From DATLZB01 sp035574175 (lineage in GTDB: Bacteria; Pseudomonadota; Alphaproteobacteria; Rhizobiales; Hyphomicrobiaceae), in contig DATLZB010000227.1 in assembly GCA_035574175.1 (NCBI GenBank), positions 1-6,510 of the forward strand: a stretch of DNA of 6,510 bases, written 5' to 3'. The position numbers and the translations under genes are program-made. Position 1 is the stretch's first letter. Every line of letters begins with the position of its first letter. A model generated the notes under the pieces. That model ran no database searches. It was not told the origin of the DNA and saw nothing but the letters and a program-made list of their open reading frames with translations. Positions 5,159 to 6,510 of this stretch are shown in pieces.

Positions 5159-6493
5159 ATGCGGCGCGATAGGCTGCTGGTCATCGGCGCCGGGCCGGTA
5201 GGGCTCGGCATGGCGAGCGCGCTGAAGGCGCACGGCATCGCCTATGACCAGGTCGACGCCAACGACGGGGTCGGCGGCCTGTGGCGACACACGGTCTACA
5301 AGACGGCCCACATCGTCTCTTCCAAACGTTCGACCGCTTTTGCCGACTTCCCCATGCCCGCCGACTACCCGGACTTTCCAAGTGCCGGGCAGATGCTCGC
5401 CTATCTTGAGGACTTCGCCGTCCGTCGCGGACTGCTGGCGCACATCGAAACCGGCAAAAAGGTTCAGCGCGCTTTCCCGCTTCACGACCACAGCTGGCAC
5501 GTGATGTTCGAGGACGGCGAGCAGCGCATCTATAAGGGCGTTGTGGTCTGCAACGGCCACCACTGGCACAAGCGGATGCCGACCTACCCCGGTGCGTTCG
5601 CCGGCCGCATCATGCACTCCAAGGACTACCGCGAACCGGCCGATTTGGCGGGCAGGCGCGTGCTGGTGATCGGCGGCGGCAACTCAGCGTGCGACATCGC
5701 CTGCGAGGCAGCGAGAGTCGGCCGTTCCTGCCACCTGAGCCTGCGCAGCGGCTACTGGTTCCTCCCCAAGACCGCATTCGGCAGGCCGCTCAGCGATCTG
5801 CCCATCTGGGGCCTGCCGGTATGGCTGCAACGTCTCATTCTGCGCGCCATTATCCGCATCGTGATCGGCGACTACCGCGATTACGGCCTGCCCCGCCCCA
5901 ACCACAAGATATTCGAGCGGCACCCCACCTACGGCACCGACTTGCTGAACTACATACGGCTCGGGCGCATCAAGCCGCGTGTCGAGATCGACCGCTATGA
6001 TGGCAGCATTGTCCGATTCAAGGACGGCAGCACGGGCGAATACGATCTGATCGTCGCCGGCACCGGCTATCACAACAGTTTCCCCTTCCTGCCCAAGGGG
6101 CTGCTCCGGGTGGAGAACGAGGCCGTTCAGGTGTACGGGGGCGCCTTTCCCGACAACGTCAAGAATCTCTATATCGTTGGCTGGGTTCAGGCCCGCAACG
6201 GCTTCGGCTCGCTGTTGACCCCGGCTGCCGACCTCTATGCGCGACTGATCCGGATGCAGGATGAGCTGCAACCGCCGTTGGGCGCCATTTTGCGGGAACT
6301 CAACGAGCCGCTGCCGACCTCCCAGATCGTCGACCCTGGACAGGCACGCCGCCAGATTTGGTTGGGGCACCGGCTGCTGTGGCTGGTGCGATGGAAGGGG
6401 CGCCGCATGGCCAGAAACCGACATGAGGTGACGATCCCGGCTGACGAGCGCTTCAAGTTCGAGGCCGGCGCCACCTCATTGCCCGTCAACTGA
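5159..6493 (+). CDS. Flavin-containing monooxygenase family protein (class B, FAD/NADPH)
   Basis: This soluble flavoprotein should use NADPH and O2 to oxygenate a soft nucleophile (N or S) or a ketone. Numbered from ATG 5159 (444 residues), the FAD dinucleotide motif GAGPVG is at 10-15, GGLW at 39-42, and DFPMPADYP at 63-71 as in FMOs. The FMO signature FxGxxxHxxxY is F147, G149, H153, Y157. The NADPH motif GGGNSA is at 172-177, and AGTGY at 300-304 replaces the usual ATGY. The length fits bacterial FMOs. Val53 sits where animal FMOs have Asn61. The start is uncertain: ATG 5159 has GAGG 5 nt upstream and puts the FAD motif at the usual distance, while ATG 5084 has a better site (AAGGGG, 5 nt upstream) and would add 25 residues; ATG 5120 lacks a good site. 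It is co-directional with the ThDP enzyme gene. The substrate cannot be read from the sequence. Confidence 0.9.
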   Translation: MRRDRLLVIGAGPVGLGMASALKAHGIAYDQVDANDGVGGLWRHTVYKTAHIVSSKRSTAFADFPMPADYPDFPSAGQMLAYLEDFAVRRGLLAHIETGKKVQRAFPLHDHSWHVMFEDGEQRIYKGVVVCNGHHWHKRMPTYPGAFAGRIMHSKDYREPADLAGRRVLVIGGGNSACDIACEAARVGRSCHLSLRSGYWFLPKTAFGRPLSDLPIWGLPVWLQRLILRAIIRIVIGDYRDYGLPRPNHKIFERHPTYGTDLLNYIRLGRIKPRVEIDRYDGSIVRFKDGSTGEYDLIVAGTGYHNSFPFLPKGLLRVENEAVQVYGGAFPDNVKNLYIVGWVQARNGFGSLLTPAADLYARLIRMQDELQPPLGAILRELNEPLPTSQIVDPGQARRQIWLGHRLLWLVRWKGRRMARNRHEVTIPADERFKFEAGATSLPVN

Positions 6494-6510
6494 TGGCGGT
6501 CACCATCGCC

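Noticed and set aside
4904..5617. A 237-codon minus-strand frame across the gap before the FMO
   Set aside because: Most of it is antisense to the conserved FAD domain of the FMO, and its translation resembles no known family. The part in the gap alone is too short to support a gene.
6492..6507. GATGG/CCATC stem of 5 bp at the FMO stop codon as a terminator
   Set aside because: It is short, overlaps the stop codon, has no T-run, and the window ends 3 bp later.

Overview
The window is GC-rich throughout, and its coding frames prefer G or C at third positions. It reads as chromosomal DNA of an alphaproteobacterium. The best taxonomic clue is the ornithine decarboxylase at the left edge, whose motifs have the form usual in that class. 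I see no rRNA, tRNA, insertion sequence, phage gene or CRISPR array.

Layout from left to right: (1) a minus-strand fold-III, PLP-dependent ornithine decarboxylase. It starts at 1146 and runs off the left edge with 382 codons visible. (2) A 188-bp divergent intergenic region (1147-1334). It holds a strong Shine-Dalgarno site, two abutting dyads and a plausible promoter on each strand. (3) A plus-strand YeeE/YedE-family membrane protein (1335-2432), probably a thiosulfate or other sulfur-compound transporter. (4) A minus-strand secreted DUF4384 protein (2437-3084), convergent with the transporter and only 4 bp from it. (5) A 100-bp divergent gap. (6) A plus-strand thiamine-diphosphate enzyme of the acetolactate synthase/benzoylformate decarboxylase superfamily (3185-4855). 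(7) A gap of about 230-300 bp without a convincing gene. (8) A plus-strand flavin-containing monooxygenase (FMO) family protein (about 5159-6493). The window ends 17 bp after it.

Strand alternates gene by gene, so this is not one operon. The only two adjacent co-directional genes are the ThDP enzyme and the FMO, and the gap between them suggests separate promoters. A shared pathway is possible but not demonstrated. The putrescine-forming decarboxylase, the sulfur transporter and the DUF4384 protein look like independent housekeeping or accessory genes.

I do not see a clear new multi-gene system. The points most worth a second look are the near-perfect 25-bp dyad at the predicted start site of the decarboxylase gene, with a second stem-loop directly beside it; the ThDP enzyme, which has His where acetolactate synthases have their specificity Trp; and the FMO, which has Val where animal FMOs have their catalytic Asn.
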